64,000 nucleotides of DNA, from contig NZ_JOPG01000007.1 of assembly GCF_002153605.1 (NCBI RefSeq), forward strand, positions 143,667-207,666, read 5' to 3'. The position numbers were made by a program, and so were the translations under genes. Numbering within the stretch: position 1 is the stretch's first letter; each line of letters begins with the position of its first letter. Shown here piece after piece: positions 53,227 through 62,522 of this stretch. The notes below the pieces were generated by a model. That model made no database searches. It saw only the letters and a list, made by a program, of their open reading frames with translations, and had not been told where the DNA came from. The stretch is from Acetobacter malorum. GTDB lineage: Bacteria > Pseudomonadota > Alphaproteobacteria > Acetobacterales > Acetobacteraceae.

Positions 53227-54108
53227 ATGACGCACTTGTCCTTCTCTCCCCGGCCTGTTCCGGCGCGCTGCGCACCCTTTGCTGCGACACTCGGAGTAGG
53301 CCTGCTGCTGGCGGGTGCGCCGGCCTGCGCGGCGACTATCCGCCCTCATCCCCCGGTGGCACAGGCAGGTACGGGAACGACCGCCAGTCATGGCGGCAAA
53401 GAAGCACCACAGACATGGACGCTTGCCGATTGCATGGCCATGGTGGAAGAAGACCCCTTCGGCGCGCGGGACTATGCACAGGACTGGATGAAGCACGGCG
53501 GAGACAGGGAAGCACGGCATTGTCATGCTCTGGCTCTGCTGGAACTTGGGGATGAACTGGACGCCGCGCAGGAGTTGGATGATCTGGTCCGCAAAGCGCC
53601 TCCCTCTGGCCCGGAAAGTTCTGCCAGCCTACGGGCTGTGATGGCGGAAGAAGCGGCAGAAGCGTGGCTTTCTGCCGGTAATCCACCCGGCGCGCTGACG
53701 ATTGTCGATTATGGTCTCTCCATTCGCCCCGGTGATACAAATCTGCGGCTCGCCAAAGCACGGGCCCTCCTTGAGCAGGGCAATACCGGGGCTGTGGTAA
53801 CGGATCTGACGGCGCTGGTCGCGCGGGGCGGAGACGCTCCCACCGAAGCATTTGTGTTGCTGGCTTCAGCCGAGCGGCGACTTGGGCAACTGGATAAGGC
53901 CACCCAGCATATTACATTGGCCTTGCAACGGATGCCGGACGATGCTGCGGCTCTGCTGGAGCGCGGGATTATTCGCGAGCAGGTGGGGGATGCCACCGGC
54001 GCAAAAACGGACTGGCAGCAGGTGCTGGACCTTTCTCCCGACAGCCATGAGGCCGATCTGGCCCGGCAGGATCTGGCCGTTCTGGCCGCTGACCCGGATT
54101 CGCCGTGA
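53227..54108 (+). CDS. secreted TPR-repeat protein
   Basis: About 293 residues: signal peptide with cleavage near ACAATI, then several tetratricopeptide-like helix pairs (EARHCHALALLELGDELDAAQ, AEAWLSAGNPPGALTIVDYGL, RLAKARALLEQGNTGAVVTDL, LLASAERRLGQLDKATQHITL, LLERGIIREQVGDATGAKTDW). A periplasmic adaptor is inferred. ATG 53227 has GGAAAGAG directly upstream and is preferred over 53215. It overlaps the GT9 gene by 4 nt. Confidence 0.85.
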   Translation: MTHLSFSPRPVPARCAPFAATLGVGLLLAGAPACAATIRPHPPVAQAGTGTTASHGGKEAPQTWTLADCMAMVEEDPFGARDYAQDWMKHGGDREARHCHALALLELGDELDAAQELDDLVRKAPPSGPESSASLRAVMAEEAAEAWLSAGNPPGALTIVDYGLSIRPGDTNLRLAKARALLEQGNTGAVVTDLTALVARGGDAPTEAFVLLASAERRLGQLDKATQHITLALQRMPDDAAALLERGIIREQVGDATGAKTDWQQVLDLSPDSHEADLARQDLAVLAADPDSP

Positions 54109-55028
54109 CACAACGCCAGAGTTTGCGCCGTATTCTGGTCATCCGGCTGGGGGCTCTTGGGGATTTTGTGCAAAGCTTCGGGCCATTTCAGGCTATCCGG
54201 GCAGCCCACCCCACAGCACAGATCACTTTGCTGACCACGTCACCTTTTGTGGAACTGGCCCGTCTTTCTCCGTGGTTTGATGCGGTGGAGGTCGATCCGC
54301 GTCCCTCATGGGGCAATCTTCCGGCTTTACTGGCCCTGCGGCAAAAGCTGCGCGGGTATGACCGTGTGTATGATCTTCAGACCTCCAGCCGCACCGCCCG
54401 TTATTATGCGCTGGCCGGATGCCCGCAGACGTGGTGCGGGCATGTCGGGCGCTCTCCGTTAGTGCATACAAACCTCTGGCGGAATGAGATGCACACCCGC
54501 ACCCGGCAGCGCGACCAGTTGCGACGGGCGGGCATTCCCGAGGTCCCTCAGCCGGATGTCTCTTGGCTGGCAGAGCTGGGGCCGCATCCTGATGCCCCCT
54601 ATGGGCTGATTGTCCCGGGAGCCTCGCCCCATCGTCCCGCCAAACGCTGGCCTGTCCGCCGGTATGCGGAACTGGCAACCCGGCTTGAAAGCCGGGGACT
54701 GCGCCCGGTGGTTGTGGGGAGTGGGGCCGATAAACCGCTTGCGGAGGGGATCCGGCAGTTCTGCCCGCAGGCACTGGATCTGACAGGCCAGACCACTCTG
54801 CCGGAACTGGCCGGTCTGGCGGCACGGGCGCAGATTGCGGTGGGGAATGATACCGGGCCGATGCATCTGGCTGCCATGATGGGCTGCCCTAGTGTTGTGC
54901 TGTTTTCTGCGGACAGTAATCCGGCCCTGACAGCCCCGCTTGGGCGGGCGCCGGGGCAGGTTTGTGTGCTTTCTGTGCGGGATCTGGCGACACTTTCCGT
55001 CAACAGGGTTGCAGCCGCGCTCTCCTGA
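54105..55028 (+). CDS. glycosyltransferase family 9 (heptosyltransferase-like)
   Basis: A 307-residue GT-B enzyme of the ADP-heptose:LPS heptosyltransferase family. RILVIRLGALGDFVQSFGPF is the N-terminal acceptor loop, and VPGASPHRPAKRWP and VGNDTGPMHLAAMMGCPSVVLF are the donor-binding motifs. It likely adds a heptose or related sugar to the LPS core. The start is GTG and overlaps the TPR gene stop by 4 nt (GTGA). Confidence 0.9.
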   Translation: MTQRQSLRRILVIRLGALGDFVQSFGPFQAIRAAHPTAQITLLTTSPFVELARLSPWFDAVEVDPRPSWGNLPALLALRQKLRGYDRVYDLQTSSRTARYYALAGCPQTWCGHVGRSPLVHTNLWRNEMHTRTRQRDQLRRAGIPEVPQPDVSWLAELGPHPDAPYGLIVPGASPHRPAKRWPVRRYAELATRLESRGLRPVVVGSGADKPLAEGIRQFCPQALDLTGQTTLPELAGLAARAQIAVGNDTGPMHLAAMMGCPSVVLFSADSNPALTAPLGRAPGQVCVLSVRDLATLSVNRVAAALS

Positions 55029-55073
55029 CGCCATTAAAAGCCTTTACAACCATCTGATCTCCGGAGTTCTTCC

Positions 55074-57005
55074 ATGCCTGCCATCACCTTGCCTGACGGA
55101 TCCGTTCGCAGTTTTGACGGGCCGGTCACGGGCACGGCCATTGCCGAAGCCATCGGGCCGGGGCTGGCCAAAGCGGCACTGGCCATGGAGGTCAATGGCG
55201 CGCTGCAGGATATTGGTCGCTCTGTGACCGAAGATGCCGCAGTCCGCTTCATTACCCGGAAAGACCCGGAATCTCTGGAGATGATCCGGCATGACGCCGC
55301 CCATGTGCTGGCCGAAGCTGTGCAGTCTCTCTTTCCCGGCACGCAGGTCACCATCGGGCCGTCCATTGAAAACGGCTTTTATTACGACTTCTATCGTAAC
55401 GAGCCGTTCTCGCCGGAAGACTTCGCCGCCATTGAAGCGCGGATGAAGGAAATTGTGGCCAACGCCGAGCCGTTCGTGCGGGAAGTCTGGCCGCGGGATA
55501 AAGCCATCGCCTTCTTTGAAGAGAAAGGTGAGCGCTTCAAAGCCGAGTTGATCCGTGATCTGCCGGAAGATGAGGATATTTCCATCTACCGTCAGGGTGA
55601 ATGGCTGGATCTGTGCCGTGGGCCGCATCTGCGCAACACCAAGGATGTCGGCACGGCCTTCAAGCTGATGAAGGTGGCGGGTGCTTACTGGCGCGGGGAC
55701 CATCGCAACCCCATGCTGACCCGCATTTATGGCACGGCCTGGCGCGACCAGAAGGAGTTGGACGCCCACCTGCACCAGCTTGAGGAAGCAGAACGCCGCG
55801 ACCATCGCCGTATTGGCCGGGAAATGGACCTGTTCCATTTTCAGGAAGAAGCGGTGGGCCAGATTTTCTGGCACCATAAAGGCTGGCGTCTGTATTGCGC
55901 CCTGCAGGACTACATGCGCCGGGCACAAACCCGCGGCGGGTATCAGGAAGTGCGTACGCCGCAGCTTCTGGACCGCGGCTTGTGGGAGGCCTCCGGCCAC
56001 TGGGACAAATACCGTCACCACATGTTTGTGGCGACTGTTGAGGATGAGGATAAGACCCTCGCCCTTAAACCCATGAACTGCCCTTGCCACGTGCAGATTT
56101 TCCGTCACGGTCTGCGTTCCTACCGTGAACTGCCGATCCGTATGGCCGAGTTCGGGGCCTGCCACCGGTATGAACCGTCCGGCGCGCTGCACGGGCTGAT
56201 GCGCGTGCGCGGCTTTACGCAGGATGATGCGCATATCTTCTGCACAGAAGACCAGATTGCAGATGAAACCGTGCGGTTCGTGCGCATGCTGCATGAAGTT
56301 TACAAGGATCTGGGCTTTGAGCATGTCCGTGTGAAATTTGCGGACCGGCCGGAACAGCGGGCGGGCAGCGATGAAACATGGGACAAGGCGGAAAGCGCGC
56401 TGAAGGAAGCGTGTGAAGTTGCCGGCGTGACGTATGAGTATAATCCGGGTGAGGGCGCGTTTTACGGTCCAAAGCTGGAATTCGTGCTGCGTGACGCCAT
56501 CGGGCGTGACTGGCAGTGTGGAACTTTGCAGGTCGACCTTGTGCTGCCGGAACGACTCGATGCCAGCTATATTGGCGAAGATTCTGCGCGTCATCGCCCG
56601 GTTATGTTGCATCGCGCGATTCTCGGCTCCTTTGAGCGGTTCCTTGGTATTCTGATCGAGCAGCATGCCGGTCGCTTCCCGCTCTGGCTCGCACCGGTGC
56701 AGGTCGTGGTGGCGTCTATCGTCAGTGATGCCGGGGCTTATGCGGAAGAAGTGGCCGCCGCCCTGCGTGCCGCCGGTCTGGCTGCGGAAGCCGATGTGCG
56801 GAATGACAAGATCAATTCCAAGATTCGCGAGCATAGCGTGGCCCGCGTGCCGCTTATTCTGGTGGTTGGCCGCCGGGAAGCAGAAGAGCGGACCGTTGCC
56901 ATGCGCCGTCTGGGCGGGAAAGATCAGGAAACCTTTGGGTTTGATGAGGTTGTGGCCCGTATTGCCGAGGAAGCAACGCCCCCGGATCTGCGCAAAAAAG
57001 CGTGA
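55074..57005 (+). CDS. thrS: threonyl-tRNA synthetase
   Basis: A 643-residue class II synthetase. The order is TGS domain ([17 protein letters not shown]), editing domain ([16 protein letters not shown] with the HxxxH motif), catalytic core with [13 protein letters not shown] (zinc and motif 2 region) and [14 protein letters not shown], and an anticodon-binding C-terminus ending in [27 protein letters not shown] sequence precedes the ATG. A strong terminator hairpin follows before infC. Confidence 0.98.
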   Translation: MPAITLPDGSVRSFDGPVTGTAIAEAIGPGLAKAALAMEVNGALQDIGRSVTEDAAVRFITRKDPESLEMIRHDAAHVLAEAVQSLFPGTQVTIGPSIENGFYYDFYRNEPFSPEDFAAIEARMKEIVANAEPFVREVWPRDKAIAFFEEKGERFKAELIRDLPEDEDISIYRQGEWLDLCRGPHLRNTKDVGTAFKLMKVAGAYWRGDHRNPMLTRIYGTAWRDQKELDAHLHQLEEAERRDHRRIGREMDLFHFQEEAVGQIFWHHKGWRLYCALQDYMRRAQTRGGYQEVRTPQLLDRGLWEASGHWDKYRHHMFVATVEDEDKTLALKPMNCPCHVQIFRHGLRSYRELPIRMAEFGACHRYEPSGALHGLMRVRGFTQDDAHIFCTEDQIADETVRFVRMLHEVYKDLGFEHVRVKFADRPEQRAGSDETWDKAESALKEACEVAGVTYEYNPGEGAFYGPKLEFVLRDAIGRDWQCGTLQVDLVLPERLDASYIGEDSARHRPVMLHRAILGSFERFLGILIEQHAGRFPLWLAPVQVVVASIVSDAGAYAEEVAAALRAAGLAAEADVRNDKINSKIREHSVARVPLILVVGRREAEERTVAMRRLGGKDQETFGFDEVVARIAEEATPPDLRKKA

Positions 57006-57102
57006 GACTCGGCTGCTTGTTTTTGGCAGGGCTGGAATGAGTCTGTTTTCTGCCCGGATATGCTTGATAAACGGCTAAGAATTGCGCACATAATAACACT
57101 GT

Positions 57103-57141
57103 AAGCGGAGGCACCGGGAGGTGCTTCTGTTTAGTTTTTTT
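57103..57141 (+). terminator. intrinsic terminator/attenuator between thrS and infC
   Basis: A 13-bp stem, AAGCGGAGGCACC (57103-57115) with GGTGCTTCTGTTT (57120-57132), including G-T pairs, and a GGGA loop. It is followed by AGTTTTTTT. It lies 20 nt before the infC start codon, so infC is expressed by read-through or by a promoter in the 57010-57100 stretch. Confidence 0.82.
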
Positions 57142-57161
57142 ATCCATGACAGGAGCTGACC

Positions 57162-57698
57162 ATAGCCAGACCCCCTATTCCCGCGCCGCCCACCCGCGAG
57201 GGACCACGTGTTAACGAAGAGATCCGCGTACCGCAGGTTCGTCTGATTGACGAAGAAGGCGAGATGGCGGGTGTCATGTCGACCCGCGATGCACTGGCTC
57301 GCGCGTATGGCGTCGGCCTTGATCTGCTTGAGATTAGCCCGAACGCAGAACCGCCCGTTGCCAAGATTCTTGACTACGGCAAGTTCAAGTACGAGCAGCA
57401 GAAAAAGCGCAACGAAGCCCGGAAGAAACAGAAGGTCATTGAGATCAAGGAAGTCAAGGTTCGTCCGAATATCGACGAAAATGACTACCAGGTTAAAATG
57501 CGCTCTGTGAAAAGCTTCCTGGGTGATGGCGACAAGGTGAAAGTCACCCTGCGTTTCCGTGGCCGTGAAATGGCGCATCAGGAACTGGGCATCAAGGTTC
57601 TGGAGCGTATCCGCACCGAGATGGACGAGCAGGCTAAAGTTGAGCAGATGCCGCGCCTTGAAAACCGGCAGATGATCATGGTGCTCGCACCCCGTTAA
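57162..57698 (+). CDS. infC: translation initiation factor IF-3, ATA start
   Basis: A 178-residue factor that binds the 30S subunit and rejects wrong start codons and initiator tRNAs. Conserved sequence already begins upstream of the first ATG (57264): [19 protein letters not shown]. In frame, the only codon with a good Shine-Dalgarno (AGGAG 57151-57155, 6-nt spacing) is ATA at 57162. IF-3 genes characteristically use non-canonical starts (ATT, ATA, ATC), so IF-3 can control its own synthesis. The C-terminal domain ([26 protein letters not shown]) is complete. Confidence 0.9.
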   Translation: MARPPIPAPPTREGPRVNEEIRVPQVRLIDEEGEMAGVMSTRDALARAYGVGLDLLEISPNAEPPVAKILDYGKFKYEQQKKRNEARKKQKVIEIKEVKVRPNIDENDYQVKMRSVKSFLGDGDKVKVTLRFRGREMAHQELGIKVLERIRTEMDEQAKVEQMPRLENRQMIMVLAPR

Positions 57699-57749
57699 GG
57701 TCTGGTGCGGGCCGCAGGATTTTCTCTTGCAGTCTGACAGATACAAAAA

Positions 57750-57787
57750 GCGCCTGTGCGGGTTCTCTTCGCACAGGCGCTTTTTTG
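57750..57787. terminator. bidirectional intrinsic terminator after infC
   Basis: A perfect 11-bp stem GCGCCTGTGCG/CGCACAGGCGC (57750-57760 and 57770-57780) with a 9-nt loop. It is followed by TTTTTTG on the plus strand and preceded by AAAAA, so it also serves the convergent SIMPL gene. Confidence 0.93.
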
Positions 57788-57828
57788 TTGGGGGCGTATG
57801 CCAGCGCAAGCTTGCCCCTGCCTTAACG

Positions 57829-58548
57829 TTACGGAGCCAGTAACACAGTGGCGTGGGCGGTAGCCCGGACAGTCTGCACTTCTGCGGTGCTGGAAGGCGG
57901 GGGCGCACTATCCGCAGCAGGCCCGCGTGCAGCCATGGCCATCATCATGACAGGACGCGGAAACCCGCCACTGGACATTGAGACGGTGGCAAAGCGCACC
58001 ACATGCAGCCCCAGAGAGGCCGCGAGCGTGTCTGCCTGCTTTTTCAGATCCTCCACGGCGTTTTTCTCAGCGTCCAGCGTCAGTTTCTTCTGGTTCTCCG
58101 GGGAGAGTGACCAGGAAAGATCTTCCAGCATCAGCCCTTCACCCTGAAGATCCCCGGTGAGGGGTAGCAGGGCTGAGCCATCGGGCGCAGTAAAGGTTAG
58201 TGCCTGTGAGGCCGTCCATGAGGCTGGCGCTTTGTCCGGTCGATTTTCTGATACGGAATATTCCAGCACAGCGGCTTTGACTCCGGCTGTCTTGGCAGAC
58301 TGCTCAACGGCATGATGCACCAGTGTATTCACGGCTTTCTGGGCAGCAGCGGCTGTTTTATCGCGGCTTTCTGCGCGAAAGCGGGCAATAAGCTGGTCAG
58401 GTGCTGCTTTGACGGAACCGGAGCCGTTGATTTCCAGACGGGTGTAGCTGTCTTCCGGCTTGTTCTGAGCCAGAGCAAGCGCCGGAGTAACGGCGGTCAG
58501 AGCGAGGGCCAGAGCACTAAGGCTGGTAAGGCGAGAGGAGAGGCGCAT
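57829..58548 (-). CDS. SIMPL-domain (DUF541) periplasmic protein
   Basis: A 239-residue exported protein. A signal peptide ends near ALAQN (residue 28). LEINGSGSVKAAPDQLIARF is the characteristic SIMPL/DUF541 start, and the helix AEKNAVEDLKKQADTLAASLGL and VRATAHATVLL end complete the domain. Members such as E. coli YggE reduce oxidative stress effects by an unknown mechanism. It starts directly after the stop of the small secreted protein at 58549. Confidence 0.87.
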   Translation of the reverse strand: MRLSSRLTSLSALALALTAVTPALALAQNKPEDSYTRLEINGSGSVKAAPDQLIARFRAESRDKTAAAAQKAVNTLVHHAVEQSAKTAGVKAAVLEYSVSENRPDKAPASWTASQALTFTAPDGSALLPLTGDLQGEGLMLEDLSWSLSPENQKKLTLDAEKNAVEDLKKQADTLAASLGLHVVRFATVSMSSGGFPRPVMMMAMAARGPAADSAPPPSSTAEVQTVRATAHATVLLAP

Positions 58549-58899
58549 TTAAGGCGTTGTCCTTTTCAGACTGACAATGGCGCGCCGCAGTCGGATAAGA
58601 CCGGGGCGGACCAGCCCCTGCCGGCAAAGGTCTGTCCCTTCTTCCCGCAGTCGACTGACCGTAGGCGATAGCGCGCTTGCATTATAACTTTCAATGACAC
58701 GAGACAGTTGTAAGCAAAATGCCACACTGTCTGATGTAACCACCACAGGTTTGGGGGATGGCACTGTACGCATAATGCGTCGCCCTCCAACCGGGGGTGA
58801 GGATGGAAAAACCGCTTGTGCTGAAAGTCGGGTGGAGATGGCTGTTGTTGCGATACTCCCTAACGTCAGCACCAGAGCGAGAGGTAAGGATCGTCTCAT
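58549..58899 (-). CDS. small secreted protein of unknown function
   Basis: A 116-residue protein with a signal peptide (RRSLPLALVLTLGSIATTA, cleavage near LSAQA). The mature part includes two cysteines (CLQLS, DLCRQG) that could form a disulphide, in a helical stretch (RVIESYNASALSPTVSRLRE). No family recognised. It abuts the SIMPL gene with no gap and lies 84 bp after the histidine kinase gene. Confidence 0.7.
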   Translation of the reverse strand: MRRSLPLALVLTLGSIATTAISTRLSAQAVFPSSPPVGGRRIMRTVPSPKPVVVTSDSVAFCLQLSRVIESYNASALSPTVSRLREEGTDLCRQGLVRPGLIRLRRAIVSLKRTTP

Positions 58900-58983
58900 T
58901 CATAAGAATTTTTAAGGAAATTGGTGTCTTTTTAAAGGCAAAAGTGGACTTGTAATGGTTTATTTATACTCAACGTGAAGGAA

Positions 58984-60456
58984 TTAATGATTGGTGGTCG
59001 TGTGCTGTACGGCCGGGACGGTTTCTTCATCGGGCAGAGGAATTTCAATACGGGTTATCAGACCGGGTGCGTTGGACGCCAGCTGTAACTGCCCGTCATG
59101 CAACTGTACAATAGCCTGCACCAGTGAGAGACCAAGGCCGGAGCCAGGTGTGTTTCTGGCCTGTTCCGCCCGGAAAAACCGTTCGGAGGCACGGGCCATA
59201 TCGGCCTCGCTCATGCCAATTCCTTCATCTGCCACACTCAGGCTGAGCATCTTGCCACGGGTCCCGTCCGAGCGCCGTGCGGTTGAGAGGACTTCGGCTG
59301 AAAGAGTGATGATACCGTGAGGCGGGGAGAATTTGACGGCATTATCCAGCAGATTGGCCACGGCCTGCTGGAACATGGCGCGGTCCCCAAAAAAGGGCAG
59401 GTGGTCCGGCAGATGCTGCACAAAGCGCAGACCGTGGTCTTCCGCCACCGCTTCATACAATTCGCACACGTCCTGCAGAGCCGGGATCAGGTCAAACAGG
59501 ACAAAGGCGGAGCGGCGTGCGCCGGATTCAATCTGGGCAATACGCAGCAGCGCCTCGCAGATGGAAGTGACATTGTCCAGATTGCCCACAGCCTGCTCAA
59601 TGGCGGCCCGGAGTTCATCCTCATTTTTTGCATGCAGGGCTGCATCTTCCAGCTGGGTCCGGGCGCGGGTGATGGGGGTGCGCAGATCATGCGCAATGGC
59701 GTTGGACACCTGACGGACACCGTCCATCAGGCGGCTGATACGTTCCAGCATTTCGTTAATGGTAATGGCGATTTCATCCAGTTCATCATCCGAGCCCTGC
59801 ACGGGCATGCGGCGTGACATATCTCCATGGGTGATGGCCTGTGTGGTGCGGCTGATGGAGTGGATGACGTGGCGGAACAGGCGGCGGATCAGCCAGCCGC
59901 CGCCAATGGCCAGCAGGGTGACCATGACACACGCCCAGAGGAGTGTGTCGGTCACGATCTTGCGCAGCAGTGTACGGCCACTGATATCCCGGCCTATCAG
60001 CAGGCGATAGCCATCGGGGAGGGCATACGCCCGGACTTTGGCCATATCCTGTGCATAGGAGCGTTGGACCGGCATGGTGAACCAGTGGTCGTTACTGATA
60101 ATCTGCCGCGGCCATTCTGCCAGATTGCCGGCGACCCATTTGTTATCTTTGTTGACGAGCAGATACAGGGCGTTGTCATCCACGTCCTGTTCCAGCCTGT
60201 CATCAATAATCATGGTCAGGCCAGTGGGGCCGCCCTCTGACCAGATGTTGAACAGAGCACGGGAATCCGTCGTGATGGCCTGCTCAACCCGGTGTTCAAG
60301 CAGGCCGACTGTTCCCCACCAGATAAAGGAGAGAAACAGCACGGCGGAGCAGATAAAGAGCGTTCCGTAAACCAGTGCAAACCGTAAGCTGACGGAGCGC
60401 AAGCGTAAAAAGCCTGGCTGCGGGCTGGCGGGTGCAAAGGCGGTGGGTTCGCTCAT
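58984..60456 (-). CDS. sensor histidine kinase
   Basis: A 490-residue membrane kinase. Two helices (about 25-50 and 172-192) flank a periplasmic sensor of about 120 residues; a HAMP domain follows (about 193-245). The dimerisation helix carries His256 in SNAIAHDLRTPITRAR. The ATPase domain has NLLDNAVKFSPP (N box), VADEGIGMSEAD (G1) and PGSGLGLSLVQAI (G2). It overlaps the response regulator stop by 4 nt and surely works with it. The signal cannot be told. Confidence 0.95.
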   Translation of the reverse strand: MSEPTAFAPASPQPGFLRLRSVSLRFALVYGTLFICSAVLFLSFIWWGTVGLLEHRVEQAITTDSRALFNIWSEGGPTGLTMIIDDRLEQDVDDNALYLLVNKDNKWVAGNLAEWPRQIISNDHWFTMPVQRSYAQDMAKVRAYALPDGYRLLIGRDISGRTLLRKIVTDTLLWACVMVTLLAIGGGWLIRRLFRHVIHSISRTTQAITHGDMSRRMPVQGSDDELDEIAITINEMLERISRLMDGVRQVSNAIAHDLRTPITRARTQLEDAALHAKNEDELRAAIEQAVGNLDNVTSICEALLRIAQIESGARRSAFVLFDLIPALQDVCELYEAVAEDHGLRFVQHLPDHLPFFGDRAMFQQAVANLLDNAVKFSPPHGIITLSAEVLSTARRSDGTRGKMLSLSVADEGIGMSEADMARASERFFRAEQARNTPGSGLGLSLVQAIVQLHDGQLQLASNAPGLITRIEIPLPDEETVPAVQHTTTNH

Positions 60457-61130
60457 TCCTGCAGCATATACCCCGCATTCCGGATGGTATGGACCAGCGG
60501 GCGGCCAAAGGGTTTATCAATTTTCTGACGCAGACGAGAGACGTGGACGTCAATCACATTGGTCTGCGGGTCAAAATGATAATCCCACACGCCTTCCAGC
60601 AGCATGGTGCGGGTGACGACCTGCCCGGCATGGCGCATCAGAAATTCCAGCAGCCTGAATTCACGCGGCTGGAGGTCAATCTTCTGGCCTGCGCGTTTGA
60701 CGCCACGAGCGAGCAGATCAATTTCCAGATCCCCGACCATCAGGCGCGTCTGCGGCTGGGCCTCGTTCCGGTTACGCCGGACGAGGGCTTCCAGACGCGC
60801 CTGCAACTCATTGAAGGAGAAGGGCTTGGTGACGTAGTCATCACCACCGGCTTTCAGTCCGGCAACCTTTTCGTCCACTTCCGCCAGAGCGGACAGCAGC
60901 AGAACAGGGGTCACGTTGCCCTGACGGCGCAACGTTTCAAGGATGTGAATGCCGTCCACCCCGCCAGGAAGCATCCTGTCCAGAATGATGATGTCGAAAT
61001 TCTCGTTGGTGGCGAGTGACAAACCATCCTTGCCGTTTTCAGCCTGCTCAACCAGATGCCCCGATTCGGACAGGCCTTTGGCAATGAAAGTTCTAACTGT
61101 TTGGTCGTCTTCAACAAGAAGAATGCGCAT
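60453..61130 (-). CDS. OmpR-family response regulator
   Basis: A 225-residue two-domain regulator. The receiver has the acidic pair EDD near the start, phospho-acceptor Asp51 in IIILDRMLP and Lys102 in DDYVTKPF. The winged-helix DNA-binding domain follows (LQPREFRLLEFLMRHAGQVV, NVIDVHVSRLRQKI, IRNAGYML). It precedes its kinase with a 4-nt overlap. Target genes are unknown. Confidence 0.96.
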   Translation of the reverse strand: MRILLVEDDQTVRTFIAKGLSESGHLVEQAENGKDGLSLATNENFDIIILDRMLPGGVDGIHILETLRRQGNVTPVLLLSALAEVDEKVAGLKAGGDDYVTKPFSFNELQARLEALVRRNRNEAQPQTRLMVGDLEIDLLARGVKRAGQKIDLQPREFRLLEFLMRHAGQVVTRTMLLEGVWDYHFDPQTNVIDVHVSRLRQKIDKPFGRPLVHTIRNAGYMLQE

Positions 61131-61202
61131 TTCAGGACCCAGACTCCGGAAGTGATTACCAAATTCTTACGGTGTTCCTACTGGTTTGTCACGACGGAGT
61201 TT

Positions 61203-62387
61203 TTATACGCGTTCGTCATCTGAGAGCGGTGGTGTCAATCCATCAAAAATGGAGAGGAGGGCGGCGGTCAGAGGAGAGGCAAAAATCAGGCCGGGGAAGC
61301 CCAGAATTGCGCCAAAAAGGGTCTGAGACAGCACGGTGATGGCGGGGGGCATCTGTACGGCGTGGCGCTGAATGACAGGGGCCAGCACATTGCCTTCAAA
61401 AAACTGGATAACGCTGTAAAGCACCGCCACCATGATCGTTTCCCGCGTACCCAGAGAGAGAGCCAGGAGGAGGGCAGGCACAGCCCCCATGATCGCGCCG
61501 ATATAGGGAATGAAGTTACACAGCCCGGCCAGAACACCCAGCGCCAGAGCCAGCGGTACACCGATAAACCAGAGGCCAACGCCGGAGAGAACGCCCACCA
61601 CAAGCATGTCCAGAGACTGCCCGGCGACCCATGCCCACAGGGTCTGGCTGGCGCGGAGCATCAGCGTCCGGGCTCTGGGGCGCTGGGCCACAGGCACCAG
61701 CCGGAGTGCGCCGTTGGCGTAGAGACCGGGGTCCATGGCGAAATACAGCCCGGCAATCAAAATCACCACAATCGTGCCGGCCGCGCCAAAGGCGGAACCG
61801 AGGATACCCGTCATGGAGCCGGCGATGCGGGACCCGAGGGACGCGAGGCTGCTGCTGCTGCCACCCTGATTGCCGCCAAGGGAGGCGGGCAGGTAGTTCA
61901 GAATCATCTGGCCGGTGGGGTTGGTCTGCAAGGTTGCACGCAGGGAGGCTTCCTGCTGGCGCAGGGCGTCCTGCAGCTTGGCGGCCTCATTCACAATGGC
62001 GGGGCCGCTGCCCCAGATCAGCAACGCAACCGCTGCTATCAGAGCAGCCACGACTGCCGTGAGGGACCAGCCGTAAGGCAGGCGCAGATGTTTAACCAGA
62101 ATTTTGGAAAGGCCATGCAGCACAACCGCAAACAGGGTTGCCGCAAACAGAATGGTCAGTACATCCCCCAGCAGCCAGACCATGAGCCCGATAACGGCCA
62201 GCCCCAGTGTCAGGCGTAGAATATGCGTAATGCTGCCCAGCCATCCGGCGCTGTTGTCTGCGTTGTTGTCGGTCAGGGGGCAGGCGGGCGGCTCGGCTGA
62301 ACCCTGATTGTCCTCATTTTGCACCGAGGGAGTGTTACAATCTGGGGGAGAAGCTGAAACGGACGTCATGGAAGGCAGTTCTTTCAA
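61203..62387 (-). CDS. AI-2E family transporter
   Basis: A 394-residue inner-membrane protein with seven to eight helices. The N-terminal pairs (LGLAVIGLMVWLLGDVLTIL, WSLTAVVAALIAAVALLIW), a soluble loop (residues about 140-190), and the C-terminal motif FIPYIGAIMGAVPALLLAL with FEGNVLAPVIQRHAVQMPP are hallmarks of the AI-2E/TqsA/PerM family of exporters and Na+/H+ antiporters. The substrate cannot be told. Met7 (62369) is an alternative start. Confidence 0.9.
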   Translation of the reverse strand: MKELPSMTSVSASPPDCNTPSVQNEDNQGSAEPPACPLTDNNADNSAGWLGSITHILRLTLGLAVIGLMVWLLGDVLTILFAATLFAVVLHGLSKILVKHLRLPYGWSLTAVVAALIAAVALLIWGSGPAIVNEAAKLQDALRQQEASLRATLQTNPTGQMILNYLPASLGGNQGGSSSSLASLGSRIAGSMTGILGSAFGAAGTIVVILIAGLYFAMDPGLYANGALRLVPVAQRPRARTLMLRASQTLWAWVAGQSLDMLVVGVLSGVGLWFIGVPLALALGVLAGLCNFIPYIGAIMGAVPALLLALSLGTRETIMVAVLYSVIQFFEGNVLAPVIQRHAVQMPPAITVLSQTLFGAILGFPGLIFASPLTAALLSIFDGLTPPLSDDERV

Positions 62388-62435
62388 GAATGAGAAGGAC
62401 TATGTAACGGCTGATCTGGATTTTAGTGACAGGAG

Positions 62436-62461
62436 ACAGTACATATTTTTGTACGTTCTGT
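62436..62461. promoter_or_regulatory. imperfect dyad upstream of the MFS gene
   Basis: ACAGTAC (62436-62442) and GTACGTTCTGT (62451-62461) form an imperfect 26-bp dyad with a GTAC/GTAC core around TATTTTT. It lies 61 bp before the MFS start in the divergent region (62388-62522). It could be an operator; no cognate regulator is in the window. Confidence 0.3.
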
Positions 62462-62522
62462 AATGAAATGTTCCAATTAAGACTATTTAGAAAAATTTGG
62501 ACTTTGGGGAGTTAGAGTAAAG

